Shown here in pieces: positions 31,703-41,025 of a DNA stretch of 64,000 nt. Position 1 is the first letter of the stretch, and every line of letters starts with the position of its first letter. Position numbers and translations under genes: made by a program. The stretch spans positions 1,426,001 through 1,490,000 of the forward strand of contig NZ_JAUTBF010000001.1 in the NCBI RefSeq assembly GCF_030818955.1, written 5' to 3'. The notes under the pieces are model-generated. The model did no database searches and had not been told where the DNA came from. It saw only the letters and a list, made by a program, of their open reading frames with translations. Source of the DNA: Microbacterium trichothecenolyticum (lineage in GTDB: Bacteria; Actinomycetota; Actinomycetes; Actinomycetales; Microbacteriaceae).

Positions 31703-32689
31703 ATGCAGCGCTGGGACACGCGCGAGAAGCGCCCGTCGGAGCAGTACGCGTACTGGCGCGAGGTCGTGTGCGCGGCCTTCACCCCGCTGCGGCCGGCCGC
31801 GCGCGGCACCCACGACGACTGGACGCGCACCGGGCTCGAGGGGCATGTCGAGAGCCGCCCCTTCGGTCCGGTGAACGGTGCCGAGATCGCCACCTGCGCG
31901 CAGGTCATCCACCACGGCCCCGACGAGGTGAAGCGCGTCGACGACGAGGTCGTCTTCGTCAACCTGATGCTCGACGGGCGCTGCATCGTCGCGCAGGACG
32001 GCCGACGCAGCATGTCGGGTCCGGGGACGTTCTCTATCGTCGACGTCACTCGCCCGTTCTCTCTCGACTACCTCGACCCGTGGCGCACGGTGTCGTTTCG
32101 CGTGCCGGCGCGCGACATCCCCGACGGTCTTCGGGCGAACGCCACCGCGCGCACCTTCTCCGCCGGAAGCGGGCTCGGGGCGGTGATCGCCGACACGGTC
32201 CGCGCCTCGTGGATGCAGGCGTCGCGGATGAGCGCGGGCGAAGCGGATGCCGTGGGCATCGCGGTCGCGTCGCTGACCAGGGCGCTGTCCCACGCGTCGC
32301 CGACGGCGGCCGTCGCCGAGGAGGACGGCGGCGACGAGATTCTGCGGCGGAGCATCGAGCATCACCTCGAGCGCCACATCCGCTTCGTCGACACGTCGCC
32401 TGCCGCGATCGCTCGACATTTCGCCATCTCGGTGCGCAAACTTCACCAGTTGTACGAGAGCGCACCCCTCACCTTCGGGCAGACCGTGATGCGCCTGCGT
32501 GTGCTGGCCTGCGCCGACGACCTGCGTGCCGAGTGCGGGCGTGTCACCATGACGCACCTGGCGGCGAAGTGGGGCTTCAGCGACCTCTCGCACCTGCACC
32601 GTGCGTTCCGCCACCACCTGGGCCAGACTCCGCGCGAGGTGCTCGCGCAGCTCGACACGGGAGATCTCGCGCAGATGCGCGCGGGCTGA
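31703..32689 (+). CDS. AraC-family transcriptional regulator
   Basis: The protein has 328 residues, with the strong ribosome-binding site GAGGAGGAG before the ATG. Residues about 20-190 resemble the AraC-binding-like (cupin) domain of the FeaR/NdhR group. The AraC HTH lies at about 220-318, with VRKLHQLYE and the second helix motif GFSDLSHLHRAFRHHLGQTP. It diverges from the acyl-CoA dehydrogenase gene and probably controls it. The ligand is unknown. Confidence 0.88.
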   Translation: MQRWDTREKRPSEQYAYWREVVCAAFTPLRPAARGTHDDWTRTGLEGHVESRPFGPVNGAEIATCAQVIHHGPDEVKRVDDEVVFVNLMLDGRCIVAQDGRRSMSGPGTFSIVDVTRPFSLDYLDPWRTVSFRVPARDIPDGLRANATARTFSAGSGLGAVIADTVRASWMQASRMSAGEADAVGIAVASLTRALSHASPTAAVAEEDGGDEILRRSIEHHLERHIRFVDTSPAAIARHFAISVRKLHQLYESAPLTFGQTVMRLRVLACADDLRAECGRVTMTHLAAKWGFSDLSHLHRAFRHHLGQTPREVLAQLDTGDLAQMRAG

Positions 32690-32765
32690 CGGTTCTCGAC
32701 GACGCTCGTCACGCGGCGGGCGGTGCGCAGCCGGTCACCAGAAGGGCACGCCGTAGGCTCGAACC

Positions 32766-34167
32766 ATGACGCGCCCGCACGACCTGTCGCTCGTCGCGCA
32801 GGTGGCCGCCCTACGCGACGGCTCGCTCGATCCTCGCGACCTCGCGGCGCACTACCTCGACCGCATCACCCGGTTCACCGATCTGGGCGCGTTCGCCGAG
32901 GTGACCCCGGACGCCGCCCTGCGTCGCGTCTCCGCGCTCGTCCGACCCGCGCGCGGGTCGCTGTGGGGCGTCCCCCTCGCCGACAAAGACCTCGTCGCCC
33001 GCGCCGGCGTGCCCACCCGCTATGGCTCCCGCTCCCGAGCGCACCTCGTGCCCACGGCATCCGATCCGCTCGCCGAGGCCCTCGACGCCGCCGGCGCCGT
33101 CAACGTGGGAAAGACGAGCACGTCCGAGTTCGGGCTCACCGGGTTCACCGAGCCGCTCATCCACGCACCGGCGCGCGACCCGTGGAGGCTGTCCGCCGGG
33201 GCGGGCGGGTCCAGCGGCGGCGCTGCGGTCGCGGTCGCGGCGGGCCTGCTGCCCGCGGCGGTGGGCTCCGACGGCGGCGGGTCCATCCGCATCCCGTCCG
33301 CCACGGTCGGCGTCGTCGGGCTCAAGCCTTCGCGCGGCCGCCTGCCGATCGGTTCGGGCTTCGACTCTCCCGACGGTCTCTCGGTCACGGGCCCGATCGC
33401 GCGGACCGCCGAGGACGCAGGGCTGCTGCTCGACGCGCTCGTCGGGCTCGCACCGTTCACGTATGCCACCGCCGCCGCCGGTTCCGGTCCGTTCGTCGAC
33501 GCCGCTCGGCGCCCGCCCGGACTCTTGCGGGTCGGTGTCACGACCGTGTCGCCGTGGGACGACGACGAAAACATCGTGCTGGACCCCGACGCGCGCGCCG
33601 CGTTCGAGACGGCCGGCGCCTGGCTGAGCGACGCGGGACACGACGTGACCGCTGCCGACTGGCATCCCTTCGGCTACGCCTCGCTCTTCCACGTGCTGTG
33701 GCGCGCGAGCGCGGCGAGGATTCCGTTGAGCGACGACGACATGACCCTCGTCGAGCCGCTGACGGCGTGGCTCGTCGCCGAGGGGCGCCGCCTGTCGGCG
33801 CTCGATCTGCTCGGCGGCCTCTCCTCCGCGCGGGCCTTCGAACGGCGCACGATCGCCGACTTCGCCGCTTTCGACGCGGTGCTCACGCCCGCCCTGGCGC
33901 AGAAGCCGCAGCCGGTGGGCGCGTACGCCGGGCACAGTCCCGAGCGCACGTTCGCGATGCAGGTCGAGTACGCGCCAGTATTCGAGCTTCGTCAACGTCG
34001 CCGGGCTTCCCGCCCTGACGCTGCCGGTGACCACCGATGCCATGGGACACCCCGTGTCGGTACAGCTCATCGGCCGTCCCGGCGGCGAGGCGACGCTGCT
34101 GTCGCTCGCCGCCCAGCTCGAGCACCGCCGCGGCCCTCTCCCCCACCCGCCCGTCTGGGACGCCTGA
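32766..34167 (+). pseudogene. amidase-signature enzyme, interrupted by a +1 frameshift
   Basis: Residues 1-404 are a normal amidase-signature protein with Lys74 (LADKDLV), the cis-Ser region GGSSGGAA (about 149) and Ser173 in GSDGGGSIRIPS. After EYAP at about 33973 the reading frame is lost. One base later the alternative frame continues perfectly as YSSFVNVAGLPALTLPV and on to a TGA at 34167. A single extra base near 33977 explains both parts. Without the shift the product would be about 466 residues, normal for the family. This may be a real disruption or a sequencing error. It would hydrolyse an unidentified amide. Confidence 0.85.
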
Positions 34168-34173
34168 CTTTCG

Positions 34174-34235
34174 CGCTGACTTCGGCCATACGCGCGCCTG
34201 TGACCTCCCGCGGCGTACGGAAGCCGGAAGTCATC
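34174..34235. repeat. 62-bp imperfect palindrome, copy A
   Basis: The left arm starts CGCTGACTTCGGCC and the right arm ends AAGCCGGAAGTCATCG, with matching GTACGC/GCGTAC inner stems. It is related to the copies at 35294 and 35397. It overlaps the stop codon of the DUF559-like gene and starts seven bases after the end of the amidase frame. Confidence 0.75.
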
Positions 34236-35172
34236 GAGCCCGCGCGTCGCCGACGAGTCTCACGAGGAGATCGGGGCGACGGAAGAGCATGGCTCGCGTC
34301 ACCCTCACGATCCGCCACCCCGCCGCCGCCAGACGTTCGTAGCGTTCCAGGTCGCGTTGCCACTGCGCGGGATCCGTCCGATGCTGGTCGCCCTCGTACT
34401 CCACGCCGACGCGCACGTCCGGATAGGCCAGGTCGATGCAACCGACGAAGCCGTCGACGTCGTACACGTCATGATTCAGAACGGGTTCGGGCAGGCCGCC
34501 GTCCACGAGTGTCAGCCGAGTCCAGGACTCGGTCCGAGACGCCGAGCCGACACGAACCCGAGGGAGCGCATCTCGCACCGCGACGATGCCACGTCGCTTT
34601 GGCGCGGCATCCACAGCCGCTTGCAGCTCCTCGATCGTCACCAGCGGATCACGGATGACGCGACCCCGCGGCCCCGCCACGCGGACGCTCGTCACGGCGG
34701 CGTCGGCCGCGGCGACGAGGTCGTACGGATGCCGAAGCTCTGACCCGAGCAGGGCCCAGGTCGTGGCGGGGTCAGTGAGGAGAGCACCGCTCGAGGAGGT
34801 CCGCACACCCACCCCGTGCGGCTTCAACTGATGTCCACGGACGCCTCGCCCTTCCGGCGCGCGCGCGGGTGCGACAACGGAGACGTGCACGACATCGTCC
34901 GTCAGAGGGGGAAGGGGCATGGCCCACAGGAGAGCCGCGGTGGAGTGGGAGAAGAAGGCGTGGGATCCGATGATCGCGCGATACGCCTCGACCCGGGTGA
35001 GAATTCTGCGCTCGCGCTGCGTCGCGGGGTGTACGTCGGTGTCTTCTCCGCTCGGCGACATCCGCACACCGTGGAACGGTCGCGCCCACTGTCGGGAGTC
35101 GACGAAGCGCCGCGTGGCGCCCTCGCGGAGCGCGTCGCCGGTGGTGAAGACGTGAACGGAAGGCGATGTCAT
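34231..35172 (-). CDS. AbiEi-like / DUF559 nuclease-fold protein
   Basis: The protein has 313 residues from the ATG at 35172 (MTSPSVHVFTTG). The N-terminal third resembles the winged-helix and antitoxin-like region of AbiEi-type proteins (AYRAIIGSHAFFSHSTAALLW). The C-terminus (about 240-313) has the DUF559/Vsr-like pattern GCIDLAYPDVRVGVEYEGDQ, in which Asp and the Glu-x-Glu pair fit a PD-(D/E)XK active site. No partner toxin gene is adjacent. It is flanked by three copies of a palindromic repeat. The role is unknown. Such genes are common single-gene cargo in Microbacteriaceae. Confidence 0.7.
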   Translation of the reverse strand: MTSPSVHVFTTGDALREGATRRFVDSRQWARPFHGVRMSPSGEDTDVHPATQRERRILTRVEAYRAIIGSHAFFSHSTAALLWAMPLPPLTDDVVHVSVVAPARAPEGRGVRGHQLKPHGVGVRTSSSGALLTDPATTWALLGSELRHPYDLVAAADAAVTSVRVAGPRGRVIRDPLVTIEELQAAVDAAPKRRGIVAVRDALPRVRVGSASRTESWTRLTLVDGGLPEPVLNHDVYDVDGFVGCIDLAYPDVRVGVEYEGDQHRTDPAQWQRDLERYERLAAAGWRIVRVTRAMLFRRPDLLVRLVGDARAR

Positions 35173-35293
35173 CCCGACATCCTGCCGCCCTGGGAGGCGT
35201 CGCCCCGTGCGTTGTCCACAAGCCGCCACGCCCGCCCGACACCGCTGCCGCTAGGTCGCGCGGCCCATCCTGCGCGCCCCGCCGAGCCCCCCG

Positions 35294-35355
35294 GCTGACT
35301 TCGGCCAAACGCGCGCAATCCCCCGCCTCCGCCGTACAAAAGCCCCAAGTCAGCG
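35294..35355. repeat. 62-bp imperfect palindrome, copy B
   Basis: It begins GCTGACTTCGGCCAAACGCG and ends GCCCCAAGTCAGCG. The arms pair over GCTGACTT/AAGTCAGC and again over GGC/GCC. The arm sequence is shared with copies A and C, while the centre differs. Confidence 0.75.
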
Positions 35356-35396
35356 TCCTGCGTCACGCCCCTGGCTCGTCCCGTGCCTCGCGACGA

Positions 35397-35457
35397 CGCT
35401 GACTTCGGCCGAACGCACGCCCCGGCGGCGTCTTGGCGGGCGTTTGCCCGAAGTCAC
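35397..35457. repeat. 61-bp imperfect palindrome, copy C
   Basis: It begins CGCTGACTTCGGCCGAACGC and ends GCGTTTGCCCGAAGTCACG. It lies 36 bases from the prfA stop on its downstream side, where it could act as a transcription terminator or mRNA-stabilising structure. Confidence 0.75.
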
Positions 35458-35492
35458 GCGCCTGTGACTCACCCCTCGGACGCGCCGGGGGC

Positions 35493-36599
35493 TCACTCGC
35501 CGGCGAGAGCCGCCAGACGTGCCTCTTCGTCGGCGGTGATCGCCGACTCGATGATCGGGCCGAGGGCGCCGTCCATCACCTGGTCGAGGTTGTAGGCCTT
35601 GTAGCCGGTGCGGTGGTCCGCAATGCGGTTCTCGGGGAAGTTGTAGGTGCGGATGCGCTCCGAGCGATCCATGCCGCGGATCTGCGAGCGGCGCGCGTCG
35701 GCCGCCACGGCATCCCGTTCTTCCTGCTGCTTGGCGAGCAGGCGGGCGCGCAGCACGCGCATGCCGGCCTCGCGGTTCTGCAGCTGCGACTTCTCGTTCT
35801 GCATCGACACGACGATCCCGGTGGGCACGTGCGTGATGCGCACGGCCGAGTCGGTCGTGTTCACCGACTGGCCGCCGGGGCCCGACGAGCGGAAGACGTC
35901 GATCTTGAGGTCGTTGGGGTCGATCGCGACCTCTTCGGGCTCGTCGACCTCGGGGAACACCAGCACGCCCGTCGTCGAGGTGTGGATACGCCCCTGCGAC
36001 TCGGTCGCCGGCACGCGCTGCACGCGGTGCACGCCGCCCTCGTACTTCAGGTGCGCCCACACGCCCTGAGCCGGGTCGCTGGACGAGCCCTTGATCGCGA
36101 CCTGGACGTCCTTGTAGCCGCCGAGGTCGGACTCGGTGCGCTCGAGCAGCTCGGTCTTCCACCCCATGGATGCCGCGTACTGCAGGTACATGCGCAGCAG
36201 ATCGGCCGCGAACAGGGCGCTCTCGGCCCCGCCCTCGCCGCCCTTGATCTCCATGATCACGTCGCGCGCGTCGTCGGGGTCGCGCGGGATGAGCAGGCGC
36301 CGCAGACGCTCCTGCGTCTCGGCGACCCGTTCCTCCAGGGCCGGCACCTCGTCGGCGAACGCCGCGTCTTCGCGAGCGAGCTCGCGCGCGGCATCCAGAT
36401 CGTCGGATGCCGAGACCCAGGCCCCGTACGCGTGCACGATGCGGTTCAGCTCGGCGTATCGCCGGTTGACCCGCTTCGCGCGCGCCGCGTCGGCGTGGAC
36501 CGCCGGGTCGTTGAGCTCGAGCTCGACCGCGCGGTGCTCATCGAGCAGCCCGCGGACGGACTCGAAGATGCCGGACGCTTCGGCAGGCTCAGCGCCCAC
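35493..36599 (-). CDS. prfA: peptide chain release factor 1
   Basis: The protein has 368 residues. GGQ is at 242-244 ([10 protein letters not shown]), and the RF1-type stop-codon anticodon motif PAT is at 197-199, which identifies RF1 (UAG/UAA) rather than RF2. The GTG start lies three bases after the rho stop (TGA TCC GTG), suggesting coupled translation. The usual start MFESV is here IFESV, preceded by eleven extra residues ([11 protein letters not shown]). These extra residues come from a repeat-like sequence, discussed in the findings. Confidence 0.96.
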   Translation of the reverse strand: MGAEPAEASGIFESVRGLLDEHRAVELELNDPAVHADAARAKRVNRRYAELNRIVHAYGAWVSASDDLDAARELAREDAAFADEVPALEERVAETQERLRRLLIPRDPDDARDVIMEIKGGEGGAESALFAADLLRMYLQYAASMGWKTELLERTESDLGGYKDVQVAIKGSSSDPAQGVWAHLKYEGGVHRVQRVPATESQGRIHTSTTGVLVFPEVDEPEEVAIDPNDLKIDVFRSSGPGGQSVNTTDSAVRITHVPTGIVVSMQNEKSQLQNREAGMRVLRARLLAKQQEERDAVAADARRSQIRGMDRSERIRTYNFPENRIADHRTGYKAYNLDQVMDGALGPIIESAITADEEARLAALAGE

Positions 36600-36602
36600 G
36601 GA

Positions 36603-38858
36603 TCAGCGGATGCTGTTGTCGTCACCGCCGCGCGCGGGCGCCGGGATCGACTTCTGCATCTGCACGAGGAACTCGACGTTCGACTGCGTCTCTTTGAGCT
36701 TGCCGAGCACGACCTCGAGGGCCTGCTGGGGCTCGAGACCGGCCAGCGCACGGCGGAGCTTCCAGGTGATCTTGACCTCGTCGTTCGACAGCAGCATCTC
36801 TTCGCGACGGGTGCTCGAGGCGTTGACGTCGACGGCGGGGAAGATGCGCTTGTCGGCGAGCTGGCGGTTCAGGCGCAGCTCGCTGTTGCCGGTGCCCTTG
36901 AACTCCTCGAAGATCACGTCGTCCATCTTGGAGCCGGTCTCCACCAGCGCGGTCGCGAGGATCGTGAGCGATCCGCCGTTCTCGATGTTGCGCGCGGCAC
37001 CGAAGAAGCGCTTCGGCGGGTACAGCGCCGAGGCGTCGACACCGCCCGAGAGCACGCGGCCCGAGGTGGGCGCCGCCAGGTTGTAGGCGCGGCCGAGGCG
37101 GGTGATCGAGTCGAGCAGCACGACGACGTCGCGGCCGAGCTCGACCAGACGCTTCGCACGCTCGATCGCGAGCTCCGCGACCGTGGTGTGGTCTTCGGCC
37201 GGGCGGTCGAACGTCGAGGCGATGACCTCGCCGCGCACGGTGCGCTGCATGTCGGTGACCTCTTCGGGGCGCTCGTCGACGAGCACGACCATGAGGTGGA
37301 CCTCGGGGTTGTTCGTCGCGATCGCGTTCGCGATCTGCTGCAGCACGATCGTCTTGCCGGCCTTGGGGGGCGCGACGATCAGGCCGCGCTGGCCCTTGCC
37401 GACCGGGGCGACCAGGTCGATGATGCGCTGCGTGAGCTTCTCGGGGCCGGTCTCGAGGCGCAGGCGCTCCTGGGGGTAGAGCGGCGTGAGGTTGTTGAAC
37501 TCGACGCGGGCGGCGGCGTCGTCGACGGACAGGCCGTTGATCGAGTCGACCTGAACGAGAGCGTTGTACTTCTGACGCCCCTGCTGCTCGCCCTCGCGCG
37601 GCTGCTTGATCGAGCCGACGACGGCGTCGCCCTTGCGGAGGTTGTACTTCTTCACCTGGCCGAGCGAGACGTACACGTCGCTCGGGCCGGGGAGGTATCC
37701 GGTGGTGCGGACGAACGCGTAGTTGTCGAGCACGTCGAGCACACCGGCGATCGGTACGAGCACGTCGTCTTCGCCGATCTCGGTCTCGAACTCGTCGCCC
37801 GTGGTGTTCTGACCACGGCGCTTGTTGCGCTGGCGGTTGCGGCTGTTGGCGCCGCCCTGCTGCTGGTTCTGCTGACCGTTCTGCTGCGCGTCGCGCTGGT
37901 TGCCGGCCTGCTGGCCGCCCTGCTGCGGCGCCTCGGCGTCGTCGGCGGTGGGCTGCGCGGCGGCATCAGCGGGCGCGTCGGCCTTGTTGCGGTTGCGGTT
38001 GCGCGAGCGGCTGCGGCCACGGCCTCGGCTGGGGGTCTCGTCGGCCTGTTCGGCGGCGGGGCTCTCGGCGTCGGGCGTCTCGGATGCCGAGTCCTCGGCC
38101 GCGGAGTCGGCTGCCTGCTCGGCGGGCGCGGCACCATCGACGGGTGCGTCGGTGTCGGCGGTTTCCGCGTCGGCCGTGGGCGCCTCGGTGATGGGCGCTT
38201 CGTTCTCGGGCGCGTCGGCCGCGGGCGTGGCTGCTGCGGCGTCGGTGGCGGTCTGCGCTGCGGCATCGTCGGCGACATCGGCGGCGGTCGTCGCGGGGGT
38301 GGTCGCGGTCGCGTCCGACGCAGCGGCAGCGTCGGACGCGGCGGCGGCCTCGGCTGCGGCCTCCGCGGCGGCGGCCTTCTCTTTCGCGCTGGCGGTCGTC
38401 GCACGGCGAGGTGCTCGCTTGCGCGGCGCGCGGGCGGGCTTGTCGGCGGGCGCGGCCTCCTCAGCGGCGGGGGCGGGCGCGGCCTCGTCGGCGGTGGTGG
38501 CCGGCGCGGCCTCCTCCGCGACGACAACGGTCTCGGCGGCGACGGGCTCGGCTGCCGTCGCCGCAGCCGAAGCGTCGTCGGCCGCAGCCGCGTCGGCGAC
38601 GGGGGCTGCCGCGGCCAGTGTGTCGTCGGTGAACAGCGCCTCGGGCTGCTCGTCGGCGACAGGCTCGGCGTCGACAGTGGCGGCCGGGGTCTCGGCGTCC
38701 GCGCTATCGGACTCCGCGGCGGCGTCGGCCGGCTCGGTGACGGGGGTGTCGGTAGCCGTGTCCTCGGCAGCCTGCGAGTCAGCGGTGGGCTGCTCGTCGG
38801 CGGGGGTCTCGACGGCCTCGAGCGCGTCGACGGGCTGGGTCTCGGAGATGGACTCCAC
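36603..38858 (-). CDS. rho: transcription termination factor Rho with long disordered N-terminus
   Basis: The protein has 751 residues. The ATPase core has PPKAGKT at 497-503, [24 protein letters not shown] and the Q/R-loop region. The RNA-binding cold-shock-like domain is at about 368-435. The first 350 residues are low complexity: an acidic Ala/Glu part (1-270), a basic patch [12 protein letters not shown] (141-152), an Arg/Asn run [16 protein letters not shown] (277-292) and a Gln/Asn-rich stretch (311-351). The SAP-like Rho_N domain of E. coli Rho is not seen. Extra N-terminal RNA-binding regions are known for actinobacterial Rho. It is followed by prfA. Confidence 0.97.
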   Translation of the reverse strand: MESISETQPVDALEAVETPADEQPTADSQAAEDTATDTPVTEPADAAAESDSADAETPAATVDAEPVADEQPEALFTDDTLAAAAPVADAAAADDASAAATAAEPVAAETVVVAEEAAPATTADEAAPAPAAEEAAPADKPARAPRKRAPRRATTASAKEKAAAAEAAAEAAAASDAAAASDATATTPATTAADVADDAAAQTATDAAAATPAADAPENEAPITEAPTADAETADTDAPVDGAAPAEQAADSAAEDSASETPDAESPAAEQADETPSRGRGRSRSRNRNRNKADAPADAAAQPTADDAEAPQQGGQQAGNQRDAQQNGQQNQQQGGANSRNRQRNKRRGQNTTGDEFETEIGEDDVLVPIAGVLDVLDNYAFVRTTGYLPGPSDVYVSLGQVKKYNLRKGDAVVGSIKQPREGEQQGRQKYNALVQVDSINGLSVDDAAARVEFNNLTPLYPQERLRLETGPEKLTQRIIDLVAPVGKGQRGLIVAPPKAGKTIVLQQIANAIATNNPEVHLMVVLVDERPEEVTDMQRTVRGEVIASTFDRPAEDHTTVAELAIERAKRLVELGRDVVVLLDSITRLGRAYNLAAPTSGRVLSGGVDASALYPPKRFFGAARNIENGGSLTILATALVETGSKMDDVIFEEFKGTGNSELRLNRQLADKRIFPAVDVNASSTRREEMLLSNDEVKITWKLRRALAGLEPQQALEVVLGKLKETQSNVEFLVQMQKSIPAPARGGDDNSIR

Positions 38859-39011
38859 GAGTGCTCCTCAGAAAATGAAACGTGATCAGATCGCGCTTCG
38901 CCATGCAGAACGCAGACGAAGAGACACCAGCGGTTCGGGAGACTGCAGCCGAGACCGGGTTCGCGATGTGTTGCGGATTTCGCAGGTGGTGCAGAGGCTC
39001 AGATTCGCGAC

Positions 39012-39944
39012 TTACGCGGAACCCTCTGCGTTTTTCACTGTACCACCCTTGACGTCGACGGCGAGCATGAGCGCCTGCCACGGGGTGTCGACCACGGATG
39101 CCATGAGATCTGCAGCGGCAAGTCGCTGCCCCGGCCCGTCGGCGAGCACGAGCACGCTCGGCCCCGCACCCGAGACGACAGCCGCGTATCCCTCGGCGCG
39201 GAGCGCCCGCACGAGGCGGTCGGTCTCGGGCATCGCCTGGGCGCGGTAGTTCTGATGCAGCTTGTCTTCGGTCGCGGCCATCAGCAGCTCGGGGCTCTGG
39301 GTCATCGCGGCGATCAGCAGGGCCGAGCGCGAGACGTTGAACACCGCGTCCTCGCGCGGCACCTGCAGCGGCTGAAGGCTCCGCGCGACGGCGGTCGACA
39401 TCGTGAAGCTCGGCACGAAGACCAGCGGCGACACACCGCGGTGCACGATGAGCTGCTTGTGCTGGGGGCCCTCGGCATCCATCCAGGCGATCGTGAGTCC
39501 GCCGAACAGGCCGGGCGCGACGTTGTCGGGGTGTCCCTCCAGCTCGGTGGCCAGACGCAGCAGGTCGACGTCGCTGAAGACGACCTCACCCTCGAGCAGG
39601 CCCTTGGCAGCCAGGATGCCGGCTACCACCGCCGCGCCCGAGGACCCCATGCCCCGCCCGTGCGGGATCACGTTGTGCGCGGTCAGCCGGAGCCCCGGCA
39701 GGGTGCGCCCCACCGAGGCGTATGTGTGCGCCATGGCGCGCACGACGAGGTGCGACGCGTCGCGGGGCACGTCGTCCGTGCCTTCGCCCGAGACCTCGAT
39801 CTCGAGGCGGTCGCCGTCGAGCTGCTCGACGACGAGCTCGTCGTAAACGCTCAGCGCGAGGCCGAGGGTGTCGAAGCCGGGTCCGAGGTTCGCGCTCGTG
39901 GCAGGAACGCGCACCGCGACCCGACGGCCGGGGCCTGTGGTCAC
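39012..39944 (-). CDS. thrB: homoserine kinase
   Basis: The protein has 310 residues of the GHMP kinase family, with the ATP loop [16 protein letters not shown] at 94-109 and the N-terminal [19 protein letters not shown]. It phosphorylates homoserine for threonine synthesis. Its start overlaps the thrC stop, and it is the last gene of the lysA-hom-thrC-thrB run. The 153 bases to rho probably hold the rho promoter. Confidence 0.96.
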   Translation of the reverse strand: MTTGPGRRVAVRVPATSANLGPGFDTLGLALSVYDELVVEQLDGDRLEIEVSGEGTDDVPRDASHLVVRAMAHTYASVGRTLPGLRLTAHNVIPHGRGMGSSGAAVVAGILAAKGLLEGEVVFSDVDLLRLATELEGHPDNVAPGLFGGLTIAWMDAEGPQHKQLIVHRGVSPLVFVPSFTMSTAVARSLQPLQVPREDAVFNVSRSALLIAAMTQSPELLMAATEDKLHQNYRAQAMPETDRLVRALRAEGYAAVVSGAGPSVLVLADGPGQRLAAADLMASVVDTPWQALMLAVDVKGGTVKNAEGSA

Positions 39945-41023
39945 GCGGTCACCGGCTGCAGGTCGAGCACCGAGGCGACCTCCGAGGTGGTCGCGTCGAC
40001 GACGGTGGGCTCGACGGTCGTGCCGTCAGCCTGGCGCAGGGCCCACTGGGGGTCCTTGAGGCCGTGACCGGTGACGGTGAGCACGACCTTGGCGCCGGCG
40101 GGGACGACCCCGGCCTCGGCCCGGTCAAGCAGACCCGCGACGCTGATCGCCGAGGCGGGCTCGACGAAGATGCCGACCTCGCCGGCGAGGATCTTCTGCG
40201 CCTCGAGGATGCGGGCGTCGTCGATCGCGCCGAAGTACCCGTCGGTGGCGTCGCGCGCTTCGAGCGCGAGCTCCCACGAGGCGGGGTTGCCGATGCGGAT
40301 CGCGCTGGCGATCGTCTCGGGGTTCTTCACGACCTCGCCGCGCACGAGCGGGGCGGAGCCGGCCGCCTGGAAGCCGAACATACGGGGCACCGTGGTGGCG
40401 ACGCCGCGCGCGGCCTCTTCGCGATAACCACGCGAATACGCGGTGTAGTTGCCGGCGTTGCCGACGGGGATGAAGTGGAAGTCGGGAGCGTCGCCCAACA
40501 CCTCGACGACCTCGTACGCGGCGGTCTTCTGGCCTTCGATGCGGTCGGGGTTGACCGAGTTGACCAGGTGCACCGGGTAGTGGTCGGCGAGCTCACGGGC
40601 GATCTCGAGGCAGTCGTCGAAGTTGCCGCGGATCTGGATGAGCCGGCCGTTGTGGGCGACGGCCTGGCTGAGCTTGCCCATCGCGATCTTGCCCTCGGGC
40701 ACGAGGACCGCGGCGGTGATGCCGGCGTGCGCGGCGTAGGCCGCGGCCGAGGCCGAGGTGTTGCCCGTCGAGGCGCAGATGACGGCCTTGGCGCCGTGCT
40801 CGACGGCGCGCGAGAGCGCGACGGTCATGCCGCGGTCCTTGAAGGAGCCGGTGGGGTTCATGCCCTCGAACTTCACCCACACGTCGGCGCCGGTGCGGCG
40901 CGACAGCGACGGGGCGGGCAGCAGCGGCGTGCCGCCCTCGCCGAGGGTGACGACGGTGGAGGCGTCGGTCACGCCCAGACGGTCGGCGTATTCGCGGAGG
41001 ACTCCGCGCCAGAGGTGTGCCAT
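39941..41023 (-). CDS. thrC: threonine synthase
   Basis: The protein has 360 residues from the ATG at 41023, two bases after the hom stop. The PLP lysine is Lys62 ([10 protein letters not shown]), and [10 protein letters not shown] and PVGNAGN bind PLP and phosphate. It converts O-phosphohomoserine to threonine. An open frame continues upstream into hom in this assembly, but only because of the hom frameshift. Confidence 0.96.
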   Translation of the reverse strand: MAHLWRGVLREYADRLGVTDASTVVTLGEGGTPLLPAPSLSRRTGADVWVKFEGMNPTGSFKDRGMTVALSRAVEHGAKAVICASTGNTSASAAAYAAHAGITAAVLVPEGKIAMGKLSQAVAHNGRLIQIRGNFDDCLEIARELADHYPVHLVNSVNPDRIEGQKTAAYEVVEVLGDAPDFHFIPVGNAGNYTAYSRGYREEAARGVATTVPRMFGFQAAGSAPLVRGEVVKNPETIASAIRIGNPASWELALEARDATDGYFGAIDDARILEAQKILAGEVGIFVEPASAISVAGLLDRAEAGVVPAGAKVVLTVTGHGLKDPQWALRQADGTTVEPTVVDATTSEVASVLDLQPVTA

Positions 41024-41025
41024 GT

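Larger units (their letters stand above)
35173..35492. other. 320-bp intergenic region holding two palindromic repeats
   Basis: There is no gene in this stretch. It contains repeat copies B (35294-35355) and C (35397-35457), described separately. The DUF559-like gene reads away to the left, and prfA ends at the right edge, so copy C may also serve as the prfA terminator. Confidence 0.7.

Noticed and set aside
32766..34658. A 630-residue amidase with a long arginine-rich tail
   Set aside because: The tail appears only after the frameshift near 33977; the real C-terminus is in the next frame and ends at 34167.
35433..38885. An 1150-codon plus-strand frame opposite prfA and rho
   Set aside because: It is antisense to two certain essential genes and has the Arg/Ala/Gly/Val-rich composition of a shadow frame.
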